From DATJPW01 sp963752855 (lineage in GTDB: Bacteria; Desulfobacterota; Desulfomonilia; Desulfomonilales; Desulfomonilaceae), in contig CAVVZX010000045.1 of NCBI GenBank assembly GCA_963752855.1, positions 124,001 to 188,000 on the forward strand: 64,000 bases of DNA, read 5' to 3'. Position numbers and translations under genes: made by a program. Below the pieces are notes generated by a model. It saw only the letters and a program-made list of their open reading frames with translations. It did no database searches and was not told the DNA's origin. Below, piece by piece: positions 27,751 to 36,612 of this stretch. Every line of letters begins with the position of its first letter. The first letter of the stretch is position 1.

Positions 27751-29028
27751 ATGTCTCTAGATATTGGGGAACAAGAACAGCCAAGCAGGCAAAGTCTATA
27801 CGCGCTGGATGGCCTTAATTTCTTTCTTGCTGATGTTCGTGGAGGCGTCGGACCATTTCTGGTGACTTATCTACTAGCCGTTCTCCACTGGAACCCTGCT
27901 CATATCGGGGTAGCCATGTCCGTGATGGGAATTGCCAATCTCCTTGCAGACACCCCATGTGGGGCATTGGTCGATTCCGTCAAAAAGAAGCGTCTCTTGA
28001 TCGTTGCCGCCGCCTTGTTAATGGGCGCTAGCTGCATTTTTATAACGATTTTCCCAAACTTTTACTGTATCAGTGCGGCGCAGACTGTCATGGGGGTCGT
28101 ATCCGCTCTTTTCGCTCCGGCTGTGGCCGCTATTACGTTGGGCATAGTGGGTCAACAAACGTTCGCAATTCGGATCGGGCGTAACGAAGTCTTCAATCAT
28201 GCTGGAAATGTTGCTACTGCCCTATTGGCCGGTATAGTCGGATATCTCTTGGGACAAGAGTGGATTTTCTACTTGGTTGCGATTATTGCGGGCGCCAGTG
28301 CTGTGTCCGTACTTTTGATTAGAAACGATGAGATTGATTACCTCCGATCGCGAGGGGGGGCCCTAAAGATAGCACCCGACGGGGTGGTTGCTTTGGGTAT
28401 AAGAGCTTTGTTCGCTGACCGGAAGATCTTGATCTTTGCCGTCGCCGTGACTTTGTTTCATTTCGCTAATGCGGCAATGCTCCCTTTGGCAGGACAATTG
28501 CTTACGCGGGATCACGAGAGCTTTGCTTCCCTCAATATGTCGGCATGCATCGTCGCCGCTCAACTGATTATGATTCCCGTGGCCTTCTTATCCGGCAAAT
28601 GGGGCAACACCTGGGGCAGAAAACCCGTTTTTTTGATAGGTTTTGCAATTCTGCCTATCCGAGGCTTTCTCTATATCCTGAGTGACAACCCCTTCTACGT
28701 CGTTTGCGTGCAATTGCTTGATGGGATCGGGGCAGGGATTTTCGGAGTGTTGTCAGTCGTCGTGGTAGCCGATCTCACCCAGGGGACAGGGCGATACAAT
28801 CTCGTGTTGGGAGCTATTGCCACCGCTCATAGCATCGGGGCCTCACTCAGCAACGTGGTGTCAGGCTATATTGTGCATGCTTGGGGCTTCAATGCAGGCT
28901 TTCTGTTTCTCGCCTCTGTTGCGGCATTGGCCTTCGCAATCTTCGGCTGGATGATGCCTGAAACCAAAAGACTTCAGCCGATTTCAGCGGCATCCCTTCC
29001 GGGAGAGGCGACGACGAATTCATCTTAA
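27751..29028 (+). CDS. Major facilitator superfamily transporter
   Basis: 425 residues, about 12 membrane helices. The loop 2-3 motif is LADTPCGALVDSVKKKRLL; the second half has LSGKWGNTWGRKPVFLIG. It is probably a proton-driven exporter or importer; the substrate cannot be told. The start ATG at 27751 follows GATAAGGTAAAAGC. Its promoter region is the IS1380 remnant, so expression may be changed by that insertion. Confidence 0.85.
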   Translation: MSLDIGEQEQPSRQSLYALDGLNFFLADVRGGVGPFLVTYLLAVLHWNPAHIGVAMSVMGIANLLADTPCGALVDSVKKKRLLIVAAALLMGASCIFITIFPNFYCISAAQTVMGVVSALFAPAVAAITLGIVGQQTFAIRIGRNEVFNHAGNVATALLAGIVGYLLGQEWIFYLVAIIAGASAVSVLLIRNDEIDYLRSRGGALKIAPDGVVALGIRALFADRKILIFAVAVTLFHFANAAMLPLAGQLLTRDHESFASLNMSACIVAAQLIMIPVAFLSGKWGNTWGRKPVFLIGFAILPIRGFLYILSDNPFYVVCVQLLDGIGAGIFGVLSVVVVADLTQGTGRYNLVLGAIATAHSIGASLSNVVSGYIVHAWGFNAGFLFLASVAALAFAIFGWMMPETKRLQPISAASLPGEATTNSS

Positions 29029-29055
29029 GTCAAGGCGCGCGGCCTATCCCCATCA

Positions 29056-30117
29056 CTAGTTGTCGGGGCTTCCAGGTTGCCGTATCACGAGCCGCTTGAG
29101 TCCGTAGCGAAGATGCTCCTGATATCTAAATGCCAGAAAACCCAATGGGAGCGTCATCAAGCAGCAAACAAAGAAGACGAACGCGACCGCAGTCACATTA
29201 ACATGCAAATGATCGATAGCGATCCTGCTGAAGTCCATCCAGTCGCCGCCTCCTTTGGCATCAGCATATTCGGCCCTGGCAAAAGGACTGGTCATCAATC
29301 GATAGGCGAAGCCGAAGTCTGAAAACACTATGAAAAAAGCGATGGAGGCATAGAGGGGTCTTTCCACTGAGTGGACCACGGCGGCCCCGCTCAGCGCCCT
29401 ATAGAAGAAGATCCCAGCGATCAACAACTCGGTTCCATGACCCATAAACAGAATCGCAACCTCATTCAGGCGGGTCGCTGTAAACAAAATATGAATGGAT
29501 GTGATAATCAGAAGGAAGATCAGCGCTCTGATATTTTTGCGAAAGGAAAAGGCAAGAAAAACCAAAAGCGCGTAAATGACGATCAAAAGGAGCGTCGAGC
29601 GATCGGTGTGGAAAGTAACGCCGCCGCCGTACGTCAGATCGAAAGCGGGCGCGGAAGGATAACCCAAAACCCAGCCAAAGATCATATGGCCCATTTCATG
29701 AACCAGAATGATCAGAGTGTTGAAGATGTGCTTCAATAAAGGCACAGCAGACACAACGGCCACGATTCCGAGACTCACCGCGAGCACGATCCAGTCCTCT
29801 TTATGCATGAGAAGCGGTTCAGGAGGAGTCTTGATATCTGATTCGATTTGTTCTCCTGCGAAATTATCCCCAAGTTCATGGCTGACAGCGACCGCGCCGA
29901 GACCGGCTGTTAGAGGCGTCAATCGGCTGAACGATTCCCTTTCCTCGGTGCCGCGCATGCCTGTGCGCTTATAAGGGGAGGGCTCTCTAGCGGCAATTTC
30001 GTCGGATGAGAGATCACCGGACGGCTGAAGTCCCAACTTGGCGAAGATGACTCCGCAACGCTCACACTCGGCATTAGTCTGGGGTTGTTCCAAACCACAT
30101 TTAGGGCATTTCATCAC
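29056..30117 (-). CDS. Zinc-ribbon membrane protein with HExxH (M50-like)
   Basis: 353 residues. The N-terminal zinc ribbon is CPKCGLEQ..CERCGVIF, the pattern placed at the front of many deltaproteobacterial membrane proteins. A disordered segment follows, then about eight membrane helices. One helix carries VHEMGHMIFG, an HExxH metalloprotease site like that of site-2 proteases or the M50B-like YvlB/SpoIVFB type. It may be a peptidase or an inactive relative; no second Asp ligand motif was identified. It is convergent with the MFS gene. Confidence 0.75.
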   Translation of the reverse strand: MMKCPKCGLEQPQTNAECERCGVIFAKLGLQPSGDLSSDEIAAREPSPYKRTGMRGTEERESFSRLTPLTAGLGAVAVSHELGDNFAGEQIESDIKTPPEPLLMHKEDWIVLAVSLGIVAVVSAVPLLKHIFNTLIILVHEMGHMIFGWVLGYPSAPAFDLTYGGGVTFHTDRSTLLLIVIYALLVFLAFSFRKNIRALIFLLIITSIHILFTATRLNEVAILFMGHGTELLIAGIFFYRALSGAAVVHSVERPLYASIAFFIVFSDFGFAYRLMTSPFARAEYADAKGGGDWMDFSRIAIDHLHVNVTAVAFVFFVCCLMTLPLGFLAFRYQEHLRYGLKRLVIRQPGSPDN

Positions 30118-30242
30118 AGCTACCTTTCAGCAGTTTGTGCAATGTGGTCATTGACAAGGCGTTGAGGCTGAAATAATTTGAGAGCCTGAAGCAAGCATAT
30201 TTTACACGTTGTCACGCGAAACTGATACGACCGATCCAAGTT

Positions 30243-31098
30243 ATGATTGTTGATAGTCACTGTCACATCTTCACCGAGCAGATAATCCGGAATGTTTCAT
30301 CGAATTCGGCGCTGGTCGAATCAATAAAATTGGACGTCGAGCACGCGGTACAACGCCTGGATCCGAAGGCGCTAGAGCAATCCGCTGCGGCCAACGTCGT
30401 CGAAATATGTCTGTTGCTCCCGACCGCTGCCCCAAACAAGGTCCGGACCGAAAATGACCGGCACTTCATGCTTGCCTCAAAATGGCCTCGACTGAGATCA
30501 CTTGCCACACTACATCCGATGATGAAAGACCTGTCAGACGAAATCCGTCGAGTCTTCGATCTTGGGATCGTCGGATTCAAACTATCGAGCTTCTCTCAGC
30601 GTTTCGATTTGGTCTCACGCGAGGTCGAGGAAATGCTTAGCGTTCTTGAGAGATTGGGATCGGATTCCGGAATAAGGCCCGTGGTGGTTCTTGACACATT
30701 TACGCGCGCTGACATCCATTTCGGCGCTAACCACGATCATTTGACCACGCCTGCCAAATTGGCTGAAATAGCTCGTCGGCGCCCTGAAATCGATTTTGTA
30801 GGGGCGCACATGGGGGGCTTGGCCGCCGACCCTGATGAATTGTTACGTGAATTGACTCCCGCAGCGAACCTGTATCTGGACACATCCAATGCGGCGCACA
30901 CATTGACGAATGGGGATTTCATCCAGCTCCTGAAAATGCACGGACCGTATCATATTCTTTTCGGAACTGATTGGCCCTGGTTTCATCATGCCGCCGAAAT
31001 CCCGAAGATTCGCTCGTTGCTGGAGCGAAGCGGGCTATAACGAATCTGAACAACAAGCGGTATTTGGTGACAATGCTTGTAGATTGTTCAGGTTTTGA
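30243..31098 (+). CDS. Amidohydrolase (COG2159-like TIM-barrel), +1 frameshift near C-terminus
   Basis: Metal-dependent hydrolase or decarboxylase of the amidohydrolase-2 type. Visible are the N-terminal metal motif DSHCHIF, Lys region GFKLSSFSQ, His in GAHMGGLA and Asp in FGTDWPWFHH. The first frame stops at 31040 after LERSGL. One base over, NESEQQAVFGDNACRLF ends at 31098, matching the usual family C-terminus (a FGxNAxRLF motif). A one-base insertion lies near 31037. It is the first gene of the plus-strand block reaching 34.4 kb. Substrate unknown. Confidence 0.82.
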
Positions 31099-31415
31099 GC
31101 CAGACCAAAAGGAGTGACACGAGCTTTGGACTGTCAGCGAAGCCTGACGCGTTGGTATGACCTGCAATCGTCCCGATCTGCCAGTTCCTTTTGTAGGGGC
31201 GGACCTGTGTGTCCGCCCCTACTCCTTTGTTTTCAAGGCGTAGGGTTTGATTATGGTTCCGGGTGGATTGTACTAGAGCGTTATGGTATTTTCTAATCCT
31301 TTTGTGCCCGATAACCTTTCAATTCCAGGGTTCAGCAAGCCGAGAAGTGAGGTCGATGTGATTCTTGATTTTCAATCGAACAGTTTAACGACTGTGGAAG
31401 AATTAGAGCAAGGGC
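31099..31415. other. Intergenic stretch with GTAGGGGCGGAC hairpin
   Basis: 317 bp without a supported gene. It contains a perfect 12-bp inverted repeat (GTAGGGGCGGAC 31193-31204 and GTCCGCCCCTAC 31211-31222), the same family as at 9.7 and 21.7 kb. The DUF2889-like gene begins at 31416 with GAGCAAGGGC just upstream. Confidence 0.7.
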
Positions 31416-31874
31416 ATGTGGCAAGTAACTAACCGCTATGACGATAATCTCTTTTCCGCTGAAGTCGTGCTGAGTGTGCGATTTCCGGCCCTTGATATCA
31501 CGCGCGCAGATTTGACGGTTACGCGGGACGTGCTAGGATTGGCGCCGGACCTAAGAAACGCCGGCGAAAACCTCGTGGGCGTCAGGATCGGTCCTGGCAT
31601 GACACAGATCGTGAGGGGCATATTCGGCGCTACGTCCGGTTCGGACCGTATGGCCGATCTCATTCTCGAGTCCATGGAGATGCTGATCAACGCACTCACG
31701 GTTCCTGAACTCAGAAAGGCCGTGGACGCAGGTGGAGTCGCATTGGTAAGCGACAAAGAGGGTCCGAAAGTTCAGCTCAATGACAAAGTAATCGGTGGTG
31801 ACATGGTCAAATTGATGGCGCAGAACCCCAGACTAAAAGATAGCTGTGTCGCTTTTCTTGGACTGGAAGGTTAG
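31416..31874 (+). CDS. DUF2889-like protein, first paralogue
   Basis: 152 residues. The core NLVGVRIGPGMTQIVRGIFGATSGSDRMADLILESMEML has the DUF2889 pattern of a GxRIGPGW-like turn, a Gly-x-x-C/S-x-H/D helix and a hydrophobic helix. It is related to the next gene in layout (both about 150 residues, same fold cues), so they look like tandem paralogues. Function unknown; DUF2889 genes often sit in aromatic or acyl-CoA degradation loci, which agrees with the thioesterase and hydrolase neighbours. Confidence 0.6.
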   Translation: MWQVTNRYDDNLFSAEVVLSVRFPALDITRADLTVTRDVLGLAPDLRNAGENLVGVRIGPGMTQIVRGIFGATSGSDRMADLILESMEMLINALTVPELRKAVDAGGVALVSDKEGPKVQLNDKVIGGDMVKLMAQNPRLKDSCVAFLGLEG

Positions 31875-31915
31875 GCTGGTCAAAATGAATTTCAAGCTTC
31901 GGTAAAGGAACAAGC

Positions 31916-32365
31916 ATGCTGACTTATTCCAGGACGAAGTCGATCGGGGTGCAGAAGCAGGGCGAAAATCGTCGGGTGGTGAGCGGGGTTTTGGAAGATG
32001 AACTCTACGCTATGGCCTGTGAATTGGCAGTTCATTGGCCCACGCTAACGATTGAGTCGGCGCAAACCAAGATGAAACGCTTTACCACCAGCCGGTGCCC
32101 TCTGGCCGAAAGCGTATTCACTCGGGCGGAAGGCTGGAAAATTGGCCCCGATCTGGACGCAAGAATCAAAAAGGAGTTGGGGCGTAAAGGCTGCCGCCAT
32201 ATGGCCGTCCTGATGGTCGAATGCCTCCGAAATCTTGTCAGGGCGGAATTCACACGCGAATTCATATCAGCAAAGCAAAAGGAGCCGAAAACTGACGCGA
32301 GGGAATTTCTGGAGGAGTTTTACTCTCGATATCCGAGTCTGAAAGAATATTTGAGGCTTCAATAG
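31916..32365 (+). CDS. DUF2889-like protein, second paralogue
   Basis: 149 residues: TYSRTKSIGVQKQGENRRVVSGVLEDELYAM, then EGWKIGPDLDARIKKELGRKGCRHMAVLMVECLRNLV. The N-terminal RTKSI/G and the GRKGCRHM helix fit DUF2889 better than its neighbour does. It ends 13 bp before the PHP gene. Soluble, no signal peptide. Function unknown. Confidence 0.65.
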   Translation: MLTYSRTKSIGVQKQGENRRVVSGVLEDELYAMACELAVHWPTLTIESAQTKMKRFTTSRCPLAESVFTRAEGWKIGPDLDARIKKELGRKGCRHMAVLMVECLRNLVRAEFTREFISAKQKEPKTDAREFLEEFYSRYPSLKEYLRLQ

Positions 32366-32378
32366 GTTCAGATCACAC

Positions 32379-33084
32379 ATGCCAATGTATCTCGACTTGC
32401 ATATACACACCACTGCCTATTCCGGTTGCAGCAACATGACTCCCGATGAAATGGCCGTTGCGGCGAAAAATGCAGGGCTCGACGGGGTTTGTATTACAGA
32501 GCACAATAGGATTTGGAAAAAGGAGGACGCGGAGTCTCTGGCCCACAAACACGACATAGCGATCTTTCGCGGCATGGAGATTACCTCCACAGGCGGGGAC
32601 ATACTGGTGTTCGGTCTGGATGAAGAGCCAAGGCAGATGTGGACATCCACGTTGGCCGACAGTTCGGGAAGATCGGGTTGGCCGGAGATTGCGGACAAAC
32701 CGCTTTATCCGTTAGCTCCGGCTCTCCTTAAAGCCAGAGTGGACGCTGCCGGCGCCTGTAGCAATCGCCGCCCATCCATTCAGGCGATTTCTGGTGTTTG
32801 GATTTGGGGAACTCCCGATGAATCTTGAAGAAGCCATGAGCAATCCGACTTTCTCACATGTTCATGGACTGGAAGTGTGCAACAGCATGTCCACAGCCCA
32901 GGAAAATGATTTGGCTCTGCAGGTAGCGGAAGCTCTCGGCTGCGTCAAATTCGGGGGCAGTGACGCGCATTCAACCAGCGCTGTCGGATCATGTGTGACG
33001 GTGTTCGAAGATATTTTGACCGATGAACGGGAACTGGTCGCTGCCCTACACAGCGGTCACTTCAGTATTGAACGTAGGAAATAG
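32379..33084 (+). CDS. PHP-domain phosphoesterase, +1 frameshift
   Basis: Metal-dependent phosphoesterase of the PHP family. The N-terminal DLHIHTTAYSGC gives the HxH motif; also ITEHN and GMEITSTGGDILVFGL. The first frame runs out of homology near 32755 (DAAGA). One base over, VAIAAHPFRR, then FGFGELPMNLEEAM and GGSDAHSTSAVGSC carry the remaining metal His and Asp. The insertion is near 32757. The assembled length of about 235 residues is normal. Relatives act on nucleotides or histidinol phosphate; the substrate is unknown here. Confidence 0.83.
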
Positions 33085-33093
33085 TGAACAAAA

Positions 33094-33890
33094 ATGAAAC
33101 CTGAAGACATCAAGTGGTCCACATGGACCCGGGCGCTCGAACACTACTTGAGACTAAAAACCTTTCCGGTCGGATTGAAAATGCTCGAGGACCCAGGAGA
33201 GCTTTCCCGTAACAAATGGATCAGACGACCGCAGGAAAAGCTGTCCCTTTGCCAATTGATTACAATAGTGCGGACTTTTGATTGGACAGTGGGCATAACT
33301 GCTGAGGATCTTGTTACCCCGGGTTGCGCCTCTGTGTTGGGTCTTGCTGAGCTTCCGGGATTTGTTACGGACGGGACCATGCGAAGCACAGTTTGGCTTG
33401 AGAAGAAGGAAGACGCAGCCCTCTGCGAATCAATAATGCAGCGGATTCCTTGTGGAAAATACAAAGCCACAATGCTCGCTCCGACCGCTTACGATCCTTT
33501 TGTCCCCGATATTGTGCTGATTTACGCGCAACCCTGCCCAGATGTCCCTCATGATAAATGCGATTCAATACGACAAGTATGAAAGGCTGGTTTTCTATTC
33601 GGTAGGCGAATCCTCATGCTCGGACGTTATAGGCCGGTGCTTTGTAGACCGAGTAGCCGGCGCTATCGATACCATGTTACGGCGAACGTCGTTTCGGGCA
33701 CGCGGCCGATGACGAACTTGCAATCGGGTTGCCCGCGGAGGATTGCGCTCGGATATTGTCAAATTTGGAAACGCTGTACAAGAAAGGTATCCGTTATCCG
33801 ATTTCTCAATACGGCGCGCAAGTCAGTCCGTTCAATGCATTGGCGGCGGTATACAATTTCTCAAAGCTCTCCGGAGATTCTTCCCAATAG
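33094..33890 (+). CDS. DUF169 family protein, two or more frameshifts
   Basis: Visible DUF169 features: YLRLKTFPVGLKMLEDP at the N-terminus, then LCQLITIVRTFDWTVGITAEDLVTPGCASVLGL and Cys-containing segments, then MINAIQYDKYERLVFYSVGESSCSDVIG, RFGHAADDELAIGLPAEDCARI and the end YPISQYGAQVSPFNAL. The reading frame changes near 33540 (+1) and again near 33650-33670. The pieces together give about 265 residues and a natural stop TAG at 33890. DUF169 proteins are common in anaerobes and of unknown biochemical role. The gene is intact only if the indels are sequence errors. Confidence 0.72.
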
Positions 33891-33970
33891 GTTATCAGTC
33901 AGCGATACGCGAAGGTAATTCTGGCCTAGGAGCCAAGTCCTTGACGCGTTCAGAACGAATTCAGGAATTA

Positions 33971-34370
33971 ATGCGACTCTTCAATGAAATATCGCCTATG
34001 GCGCGTTACTTCGGGATGAAACTGTCCTTCACCGAAGAGGGAAACGCTGTGGTGGATCTTCCCTACAACCCCAATCTGGATAATCTTCAGCGTCTTGTCC
34101 ACGGTGGGGTGTTTGCGACCTTGCTTGACATCGCTGGCGGATTCACCGCCGCTCTAGTCGCATGAGGAGCACTGTTTCGTGGCGACAACGGAAATGTCCA
34201 TTCATTATCTCGCGTCGGCAAGACAGACTTCTCTTCGAGCGATAGGCAGCGTGCTCAAATCCGGTAAACGACAAAAGATTATGGAAATGCGTCTTTATGA
34301 CGGGAAAGATAAACTGGTGGCGCACGCGACTGGGACTTTCGTCGTGCGCCCCGCCCCACCAGCGGAATGA
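33971..34370 (+). CDS. PaaI/YbgC-type hotdog thioesterase, +1 frameshift
   Basis: Acyl-CoA thioesterase of the PaaI type. MRLFNEISPMARYFGMKLSF, then DNLQRLVHGGVFATLLDIAGGFTAAL carries the conserved HGG-x4-L-x-D motif. The frame breaks just before a TGA at 34163-34165 and continues one base over as SHEEHCFVATTEMSIHYLASA...LVAHATGTFVV. The total is about 133 residues, a normal length. The TGA here is out of the continuing frame, so it is not a selenocysteine candidate. It probably clears dead-end CoA esters in the hydrolase block. Confidence 0.82.
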
Positions 34371-34722
34371 GTTCGTGAGTATTCCACAAAGAACCTATGA
34401 AAGGGCATTGCCTGGGCAGGGACGGCGAGGCCTATCCACGGTCCCGCTCTGGTTCGGTGGCGGCCGGCCTCCGTGCCGGTCGAATTGGGCACTGAAAGCA
34501 AAGGTAGAATGTGGCGAATTAAGAGAACTCCATTGGTCGAGAAAAGGCGCGAGCGATGCGATTCTCGCGCTCTGCGGGATCACCGCATGCTACGGGGCTA
34601 GTTGGCTTTTGCCAAGCAATCCGACCGGCACGGAGGCCGGTCGCTACCGGCACAATGGTATGCCCAGCCTCCCCGCCGGGCACACGGAATTGTCTAAGTT
34701 TCTTGGCGAATCGTATTGAATC
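34371..34722. repeat. Repeat-rich region with GACCGGCACGGAGGCCGG inverted pair
   Basis: Two inverted copies of about 20 bp (34462-34482 and 34622-34642, core CCGGCACGGAGGCCGG) lie 140 bp apart, followed by AATGGTATGCCCAGCC..CCGCCGGGCA. The region between the thioesterase and lepA shows no gene; the frames that cross it are low complexity and do not resemble proteins. Confidence 0.6.
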
Positions 34723-36522
34723 TTATTCTTCTTCGTCAGTCTTGAGCACAGCGAGGAACGCGGATTGAGGTATTGACACATTCCCCACCTGCTTCATCCG
34801 TTTCTTGCCTTCTTTTTGTTTTTCCAAGAGCTTCTTCTTGCGAGTGATATCTCCGCCGTAACACTTGGCTGTAACGTCCTTCCGAAGAGGGGAAACCGTT
34901 TCTCTGGCGATAATTTTTCCGCCAATAGCTCCCTGAATGGCTATCTTAAACAGCTGGCGCGGTATTTCCTTTCTTAGTCTTTCGCACGCGCGACGAGCCC
35001 GCTGGTAAGCGCGATCGCTATGAACCAGCATGGATAGCGCATCGACCCTTTCGCCGCCTACCAAGATGTCTACCTTGGCCAGGTCCGTGGCCCGGTGTTC
35101 AAGAAATTCGTAATCAAACGAAGCATATCCTCTCGAAACCGACTTAAGTCTGTCGTAGAAATCGAAGAGCACCTCGGCAAGGGGCAGATCGAACATCAGC
35201 TCGGCCCGCGTTGAGTCCAAGTAACGGAATTCCTTCTGAACTCCTCGACGATCGATGCACAGATTGATCACTCCTCCCACATATTGTTCCGGCACAATAA
35301 TGGTCGCACGGATGAACGGTTCTTTCGATTTCTCAATGGATACCGGATCCGGATATTTCGCGGGATTATCGATCATCACTTCAGTCCCATTCTTCAAGAC
35401 AAGCATATACTGGACCGATGGGGCGGTAAGAATGAGAGAAAGGTCAAACTCCCTTTCCAAACGCTCTTGTACTATTTCCAGGTGCAGGAGGCCCAGGAAC
35501 CCGCATCTGAAGCCATGTCCCAGGGCGGTAGAATGGTCTTTCTCAAACGTGAGGGCCGCGTCATTAAGTTTGAGTTTTTCCAGAGCTTCCGAGAGCGCTT
35601 CGTAATCATCGGACGCGATGGGATAAAAAGAAGAAAAGACCACCGGTTTAACGAGTTGAAACCCTTTGAGCGGAGCGTCACACGGTCTGTCGTCGAGGGT
35701 CACCGTGTCGCCTATCCTGGTGTCGCTCACGGTCTTTATGCCCGCTATAATGTACCCGACGTCGCCTGCTTGAATTACCTTGCGGGGTTCCCTTTCGATT
35801 TTGAAAATGCCTGTTTCTTCGACCCTGTAGGACGCTCCGTTGGACCAGAAGCGGATCGTGTCACCCTGTCTTATTTTCCCGTCAAAGAGCCTCAGATGCA
35901 CAATAGTTCCCCGATACGGGTCCCAATGTGAGTCGAAAATCAGCGCCTTGAGTGGGGCTTCCGGATCTCCTTTGGGCGGGGGTATCCTGTGCACGATGGC
36001 TTCCAGGACTTCCTCAATTCCGATGCCTTCCTTGGCGGATACGGGGATGGCAAATTCGCAATCGAGGCCGAGGTCTTTCTCGATTTGCGCCTTAACTCGC
36101 TCCACATCCGCTGCAGGCAAATCGATTTTGTTGATTACGGGAATGATCTCGAGATCCAGTTCCAGGGCCATGTAGTAATTAGCCAGAGTTTGGGCTTCTA
36201 CTCCTTGCGAGGCGTCGACAACCAGGAGAGCGCCTTCACATGAGACCAGCGCTCGCGAAACTTCATAATAAAAGTCAGCATGGCCGGGAGTATCAATGAG
36301 ATTGAGCACATAGTCCTGTCCGTCCTGGCCGCGATAAGGCAGCGCCACGCTCTGGCTCTTGATCGTAATCCCGCGTTCCCTCTCGATATCCATAGTGTCC
36401 AGCATTTGATCGTGAAATTCATGCTCCCCGACCACTCCCGTGATCTGGAGAAGCCGATCCGCCAGAGTTGATTTTCCATGATCGATATGAGCGATTATTG
36501 AAAAGTTTCGTATGTTTTTCAT
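34723..36522 (-). CDS. lepA: Elongation factor 4 (LepA)
   Basis: 599 residues, full length and unbroken. A translational GTPase that back-translocates stalled ribosomes. G1 AHIDHGKST, G2 RGITIKSQ, G3 DTPGH and G4 NKID are all present, then domains II to V and the LepA-specific C-terminal domain ending VSIPQSAFLAVLK. The ATG at 36522 follows GGTAAAGGCCGAATG on the minus strand. It is 90 bp downstream of the CDP-alcohol gene in the same direction. Confidence 0.97.
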   Translation of the reverse strand: MKNIRNFSIIAHIDHGKSTLADRLLQITGVVGEHEFHDQMLDTMDIERERGITIKSQSVALPYRGQDGQDYVLNLIDTPGHADFYYEVSRALVSCEGALLVVDASQGVEAQTLANYYMALELDLEIIPVINKIDLPAADVERVKAQIEKDLGLDCEFAIPVSAKEGIGIEEVLEAIVHRIPPPKGDPEAPLKALIFDSHWDPYRGTIVHLRLFDGKIRQGDTIRFWSNGASYRVEETGIFKIEREPRKVIQAGDVGYIIAGIKTVSDTRIGDTVTLDDRPCDAPLKGFQLVKPVVFSSFYPIASDDYEALSEALEKLKLNDAALTFEKDHSTALGHGFRCGFLGLLHLEIVQERLEREFDLSLILTAPSVQYMLVLKNGTEVMIDNPAKYPDPVSIEKSKEPFIRATIIVPEQYVGGVINLCIDRRGVQKEFRYLDSTRAELMFDLPLAEVLFDFYDRLKSVSRGYASFDYEFLEHRATDLAKVDILVGGERVDALSMLVHSDRAYQRARRACERLRKEIPRQLFKIAIQGAIGGKIIARETVSPLRKDVTAKCYGGDITRKKKLLEKQKEGKKRMKQVGNVSIPQSAFLAVLKTDEEE

Positions 36523-36612
36523 TCGGCCTTTACCAATTGCCCGCTGTATTCTCAGATAGCTTAATGTATGCTCCGAAATGAGTTAGCAATCAATGATCAA
36601 GTGATTAATATC

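Noticed and set aside
34140..34200. In-frame TGA of the thioesterase as selenocysteine
   Set aside because: The conserved sequence continues in a different frame (+1), not after the TGA in the same frame.
34297..34719. 140-codon frame between thioesterase and lepA
   Set aside because: Runs through inverted repeats and low-complexity GC-rich DNA; no resemblance to a protein.
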